From Bryobacteraceae bacterium (GTDB lineage Bacteria > Acidobacteriota > Terriglobia > Bryobacterales > Bryobacteraceae), in NCBI GenBank assembly GCA_025929455.1, contig JAICMB010000087.1:1-9633 (forward strand): a stretch of DNA of 9,633 nt. Direction: 5' to 3'. A program made the translations under genes and the position numbers. The notes beneath the pieces were generated by a model, which was given only the letters and a program-made list of their open reading frames with translations, was not told where the DNA came from and searched no databases. Of the stretch, positions 6,373 to 9,633 are shown piece by piece. Numbering within the stretch: position 1 is the first letter of the stretch; every line of letters begins with the position of its first letter.

Positions 6373-7526
6373 CGTTTGGTGGTCAGGTACGCGAGGCTGG
6401 CTTCGGCGAGCACCTTTTTGAGCGGCACGCCCGCGCGGAGCGCAACGGCTCGGCAGTCGTCGTATTCGGGAGCGAAGCCGCCGTTCTCACCAACCTTGAC
6501 GCGCACGGCGCCGAAGCTGGTCTCGACGGACTCGGCCGCGCGTTCCTGCGTCCGGCGCGCGGCTTCGAAAAAGCGCAGGCCGAGGGTGGTCGTCTCAGAG
6601 AATATGATGGCGACGAGTGCATCGCGGTCCTCGGGCCGTGCGATCACGCTGAGCACAGTGCCCGGGCGGTTCTTCTTCATGAGCACGGGCGCGAGCGTTA
6701 CGTCGAGCGCGCCGGCGTCGAGCAGGCGCTCCATGGCATAGCCGAGCACCTGCGGATTGGAGTCGTCGATATTGGCTTCGAGCACCGTGACGGCGGCCGC
6801 TTCGGGCGCTTCCCTGGTTTCGCCGATGATCGCGCGCAAGACGTTGGCGTGTTCGGGAAAGTCTTTCGATCCGGCGCCGTACCCAGTACGCGCAACGCGC
6901 ACGCCCGGCAACGTTCCGAAGGATACAGCGAGCGTGGTGGCGAGCGCCGCGCCTGTGGGCGTCGTAAGCTCGACGGCGGGCCCGCGTGAATAAACGGGGC
7001 AGCCCGACAATAACTCCGCGGTTGCCGGCGCGGGCACCGGAAGAACCCCATGTTCAGTATTCACGGTTCCGCTGCCTACATTAATGGCTGAGCAATGCAC
7101 CTGCTCAATGCCCAGTAGCGCGAGCGCCGTGCACGCGCCCACGATGTCGCAAATAGAATCGGCAGCGCCGACTTCGTGGAAATGCACGCGTGCGAGCGGC
7201 ATGTCGTGCACCTTCGCTTCGGCTTCTCCGAGGCGCTCGAAAACACGTGCGGCGTTTTGCTTGGCGGTGTCCGGCAGATCGCCGCGCTCGATCAATTGCA
7301 GAATGTGCGGCAAGTGCCGGTGCGCCTTCTGCTCGCCGCCGTCGACATGAAATTTCGTCGCCGCGATGCCGCGGCGCTTGGTGCGCTCGACTCGAAATGA
7401 CGCACCGGTTTCGAGCGAATCGAGCGCGCGCACGAGCGCTGTGCTGTCCGCGCCGGCGTCGAGCAGCGCGCCGACCGTCATGTCTCCGCTGATTCCGGAG
7501 AACGCATCGAAGTAGCAGATTTTCAT
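6369..7526 (-). CDS. larC: LarC homologue, nickel-pincer cofactor biosynthesis (former DUF111)
   Basis: In the lactate racemase system LarC inserts nickel into the dithiolated pyridinium mononucleotide using CTP, completing the nickel-pincer nucleotide cofactor. The 385-residue protein starts at ATG 7526 with MKICYFDAFSGISGDM, the family's N-terminal signature; the frame extends to GTG 7577 but that adds residues outside the family. Further family segments are a His-rich HRHLPHI, HFHEVGAADSICDIVG, NVGSGTVNTEHG, PVPAPATAELL, ELTTPTGAAL, and in the C-terminal half ANIDDSNPQVLGYAMERLLDAGALDV and SETTTLGLR. The gene is one continuous frame, unlike the Lactiplantibacillus larC1/larC2 pair made by frameshifting. 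larA, larB and larE are not in the window, so the client enzyme is unknown; many genomes keep larC without lactate racemase. It is the first gene of the tight larC-metG-tatD-ispB group. No good ribosome binding site is visible before the ATG. Confidence 0.9.
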   Translation of the reverse strand: MKICYFDAFSGISGDMTVGALLDAGADSTALVRALDSLETGASFRVERTKRRGIAATKFHVDGGEQKAHRHLPHILQLIERGDLPDTAKQNAARVFERLGEAEAKVHDMPLARVHFHEVGAADSICDIVGACTALALLGIEQVHCSAINVGSGTVNTEHGVLPVPAPATAELLSGCPVYSRGPAVELTTPTGAALATTLAVSFGTLPGVRVARTGYGAGSKDFPEHANVLRAIIGETREAPEAAAVTVLEANIDDSNPQVLGYAMERLLDAGALDVTLAPVLMKKNRPGTVLSVIARPEDRDALVAIIFSETTTLGLRFFEAARRTQERAAESVETSFGAVRVKVGENGGFAPEYDDCRAVALRAGVPLKKVLAEASLAYLTTKR

Positions 7527-7586
7527 GAGAGTAGTTGGCGCGCGCTCCGGAAAGCGGGTCTGGACGCCTGCGCGCACATATGGACG

Positions 7587-7615
7587 AGGGCAGGCAGCAA
7601 GACTGCCTGCCCCAC
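7587..7615. repeat. Hairpin repeat copy C (intergenic, best formed)
   Basis: A perfect ten-base-pair stem, GGGCAGGCAG (7588-7597) with CTGCCTGCCC (7603-7612), closes a five-base loop CAAGA. It begins six bases beyond the superoxide dismutase stop codon, in the 93-base gap before larC. It matches copy A at 24 and copy B at 23 of 29 positions, and similarity to copy A seems to extend a few bases left (GGACG then AGG in both). The 7590/7610 pair is G-C here and A-T in copy A. No T-run follows it on either strand. Confidence 0.85.
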
Positions 7616-7619
7616 TTCG

Positions 7620-8231
7620 CTAACGGCTGGAGCGGAATCGCTTCTCGATCTCTTCCCAATTCAACGTGTTCCACCACGCCGCGATGTATTCCGGCCGGCG
7701 GTTCTGATATTTCAGATAGTAGGCGTGTTCCCAGACGTCCAGGCCCAGAATCGGCGTGCGCCCTTCCATGAGCGGGCTGTCCTGGTTCGCGGTTGAAGTG
7801 ATCTCGACCGCGTTGCCGTTCTTCAGCAGCCACGCCCAGCCGGAACCGAAACGTCCGCCTGCCGCGGCCGCGAATTTTTCTTTGAACTGGTCGTATCCGC
7901 CGAACGCCGCCTTGATCGCGTCCCCGACGCCGCCCACCGGAGCGCCGCCGCCGTTCGGCTTCATGATGGTCCAGAACATGGAGTGGTTGGCGTGCCCCCC
8001 ACCGTTGTTGCGCACCGCTGTGCGGATGTTCTCCGGAACCGCGGCGCAGTTGTTCGCGAGCAGCTCCTCCACGCTCTTGTTCTGCAGATCGGGCGCGGAC
8101 TCCAATGCCTTATTCAGGTTGTTCACGTATGCGCCATGATGCTTGTCATGGTGGATTTCCATGGTCTGCTTATCGATGTTGGGCTCCAGCGCGCCGGATG
8201 GATACGGCAACGGTGGCAATGTAAAAGCCAT
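7620..8231 (-). CDS. sodA: Superoxide dismutase, Mn-type signature (Fe/Mn family)
   Basis: Converts superoxide to oxygen and hydrogen peroxide. It has 203 residues and no signal peptide, so it is cytoplasmic. Metal ligands are His27 (MEIHHDKHH), His83 (HANHSMFW), Asp165 and His169 ([11 protein letters not shown]). The gateway pair His31 and Tyr35 is present. Gly78 in [10 protein letters not shown] and Gln150 in TANQDSPL match the pattern of manganese enzymes, where the glutamine that tunes the metal comes from this C-terminal position rather than from the helix near residue 70 as in iron enzymes. Manganese is therefore the likely metal, but a cambialistic enzyme cannot be excluded. A strong ribosome binding site precedes the ATG. 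The gene follows gatA after 86 bases and is followed directly by hairpin repeat C, so it may be its own transcription unit. The sodA name reflects the Mn signature; some annotators would use sodB or sod. Confidence 0.95.
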   Translation of the reverse strand: MAFTLPPLPYPSGALEPNIDKQTMEIHHDKHHGAYVNNLNKALESAPDLQNKSVEELLANNCAAVPENIRTAVRNNGGGHANHSMFWTIMKPNGGGAPVGGVGDAIKAAFGGYDQFKEKFAAAAGGRFGSGWAWLLKNGNAVEITSTANQDSPLMEGRTPILGLDVWEHAYYLKYQNRRPEYIAAWWNTLNWEEIEKRFRSSR

Positions 8232-8236
8232 ACGGT

Positions 8237-8243
8237 TCTCCTC
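8237..8243 (-). promoter_or_regulatory. Strong ribosome binding site of the superoxide dismutase gene
   Basis: GAGGAGA lies six bases before the ATG at 8231 on the minus strand, an ideal Shine-Dalgarno position and the strongest in the window. A second GAGGAG stands just upstream (8251-8246). This agrees with high expression of the enzyme. Confidence 0.75.
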
Positions 8244-8317
8244 GTCTCCTCATTAAATGCAACAGCACGAATCCGCTGGCGCACCGTAACGCGGCGCAAC
8301 CCGGCTGCGCGGATCGA

Positions 8318-9633
8318 TCACGGCTGGCAGCCGCCCGCCTGTTCGAAGGCATACGCGAGACGGAACATGCCCACCTCGTCAAAATGCTTCGTAAGAATCT
8401 GCATGCCCACGGGCAAGCCGGCGGCGGTCGTCCCGCAGGGGACGCTCATGCACGGAATGCCCGCCAGACTTCCGGTCAACGTAAAAATATCCGAAAGGTA
8501 CATCTCGATCGGATCGTCGATCTTCTCGCCGATGCGAAACGCCGGGAACGGCGACACGGGCGTGACGATCGCGTCCACGTCCGCGAAGGCCTTCCGGAAA
8601 TCCTCTACGATCAGCGCGCGCACGCGTTGCGCTTTCAAATAATAAGCGTCGTAGTAGCCGTGGCTCAGCACATAAGTTCCGAGCATGATGCGCCGCTTGC
8701 ATTCAGCGCCGAAGCCTTCGCCGCGCGTCGCCCGGTACATGCCGGTGAGCGTGTCCGCGGCCGCGCGGGTGGTGTACCGTACGCCATCGTAGCGCGCGAG
8801 GTTGGAACTGGCTTCCGCCGTGGCAATGATGTAGTAGCAGGCCACCGCGTACTTCGTCGTAGGCAGCGAGATTTCGCGCACCTCGCAGCCGAGGCTGCGC
8901 AGCGTTTTTACACCCGCCTGAATGCGCGACCCTGTTTCGCTCGCGAGGTTTTCGAAGTACTCCCGGGGCAGACCGATCTTCATGCCGGCCGCGCCGCGCG
9001 TCATCTCCGCCGCATAGTCCGGAACGGGTGCGGATGCGGATGTCGCGTCGTTCCGATCCTGGCCGGCGATCACCCGCAGCAACACCGCTGCATCGCTGAC
9101 ATTGCGCGCGAACGGGCCGATATGGTCGAGCGAACTTGCAAACGCCACCAGGCCGTAGCGGGAGACGCGGCCGTAGGTCGGGGTAACGCCGGTCACGCCG
9201 CAGAACGATGCGGGCTGCCGGATCGACCCGCCGGTGTCGGAGCCGAGCGCGACCACCGCGCTGCCGTCCGCAACAGCCGCCGCCGAGCCGCCGCTCGAAC
9301 CGCCCGGCACCCGGCTCGGGTCGACAGGATTGCGCACCGGACCGAACGCCGAGTTTTCGTTCGAGGAGCCCATCGCGAACTCGTCACAGTTGGTCTTGCC
9401 GATGATGATGCCGCCCGCCTGCTCCAGCCGGACCACGGCCGTGGCGTCGTAGGGCGGTTCGTAATGCTCGAGCAGGCGTGACGCGCAGGTGGTGCGCACG
9501 CCCTTGGTGACGATGACGTCCTTCACCGCGACCGGCACGCCGGCCAGCGGCCCGGTATCATCGCCGCGCGCGATGGCGTCGTCTACGCGCCGCGCGGCTG
9601 CGAGCGCGCGCTCGGGGCAAAAGGAGATGAACG
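8318..9633 (-). CDS. gatA: Asp-tRNA(Asn)/Glu-tRNA(Gln) amidotransferase subunit A (N-terminus cut by right edge)
   Basis: Glutaminase subunit of the GatCAB complex, which amidates misacylated Glu-tRNA(Gln) or Asp-tRNA(Asn). The open frame runs to the right edge, so 437 residues are visible and roughly 40-60 at the N-terminus are missing. The visible chain begins [20 protein letters not shown] and continues through [12 protein letters not shown]; the GTG at 9538 in that segment is an internal valine, not a start. The amidase-signature triad is complete: Lys in VAVKD (codon 9523-9521), the cis-serine in PGGSSGGS (9298-9296) and the nucleophilic Ser in [13 protein letters not shown] (9226-9224), with the 75 and 24 residue spacing known from Gat[21 protein letters not shown] is typical of GatA rather than of general amidases. 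Its presence suggests that the organism makes Gln-tRNA and/or Asn-tRNA indirectly. gatC would be expected just upstream, outside the window. The stop is TGA. Confidence 0.95.
   Translation of the reverse strand, partial: FISFCPERALAAARRVDDAIARGDDTGPLAGVPVAVKDVIVTKGVRTTCASRLLEHYEPPYDATAVVRLEQAGGIIIGKTNCDEFAMGSSNENSAFGPVRNPVDPSRVPGGSSGGSAAAVADGSAVVALGSDTGGSIRQPASFCGVTGVTPTYGRVSRYGLVAFASSLDHIGPFARNVSDAAVLLRVIAGQDRNDATSASAPVPDYAAEMTRGAAGMKIGLPREYFENLASETGSRIQAGVKTLRSLGCEVREISLPTTKYAVACYYIIATAEASSNLARYDGVRYTTRAAADTLTGMYRATRGEGFGAECKRRIMLGTYVLSHGYYDAYYLKAQRVRALIVEDFRKAFADVDAIVTPVSPFPAFRIGEKIDDPIEMYLSDIFTLTGSLAGIPCMSVPCGTTAAGLPVGMQILTKHFDEVGMFRLAYAFEQAGGCQP

Noticed and set aside
4525..6741. Two consecutive plus-strand open frames of about 370 codons each opposite metG and the larC end
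   Set aside because: Both are frame shadows of metG/larC codon bias. There is no ribosome binding site or domain evidence.
8252..8257. TTTAAT on the minus strand as a -10 box for the superoxide dismutase gene
   Set aside because: It is one base from the consensus and well placed for a very short leader, but no -35 is recognisable 16-18 bases upstream, so it is not listed as a promoter.
8384..9481. Plus-strand open frame of 365 codons opposite gatA
   Set aside because: Very Arg/Ala/His-rich antisense shadow of gatA, with no recognisable fold or motif.

Overview
This window is GC-rich chromosomal DNA in which every supported gene lies on the minus strand, so transcription runs from right to left. 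It looks like a core-genome region of a Gram-negative-type bacterium. Two exported proteins at the left end, the bacterial-type MetG with a C-terminal tRNA-binding domain, and the overall style suggest the phylum Acidobacteriota, perhaps Solibacter/Bryobacter-like. That placement is an inference from family resemblance and was not tested by any search.

From right to left (5' to 3' of the genes) the layout is: gatA, cut by the right edge (glutamyl/aspartyl-tRNA amidotransferase subunit A); an Mn-type superoxide dismutase; larC (nickel-pincer cofactor synthesis); metG (methionyl-tRNA synthetase); tatD (metal-dependent DNase); a long-chain polyprenyl diphosphate synthase of the ispB type; an acyl-CoA dehydrogenase resembling the short/branched-chain type; a secreted LolA-like protein; and an exported protein of unknown function cut by the left edge. 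larC, metG, tatD and ispB are tightly packed (4-base overlap, 5-base gap, 27-base gap) and probably form one transcription unit. The other genes are separated by gaps of 52 to 164 bases. No stretch longer than about 165 bases lacks a gene. I saw no tRNA, rRNA, CRISPR, insertion sequence or phage gene.

The genes are mostly housekeeping: two aminoacyl-tRNA supply functions (GatA, MetG), isoprenoid quinone side-chain synthesis (IspB), DNA repair or quality control (TatD), oxidative defence (SOD) and fatty or branched-chain acyl-CoA oxidation. I see no obvious new multi-gene system. The most interesting signal is non-coding. A hairpin repeat of about 29 bases occurs in three gaps (378-406, 2488-2516, 7587-7615), always in the same orientation. 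It has a conserved CAA-containing loop, and two stem positions change in a compensatory way between copies, which points to a dispersed structured repeat family. Two copies begin 5-6 bases after a stop codon. A second, unrelated inverted repeat (2534-2580) lies beside one copy.
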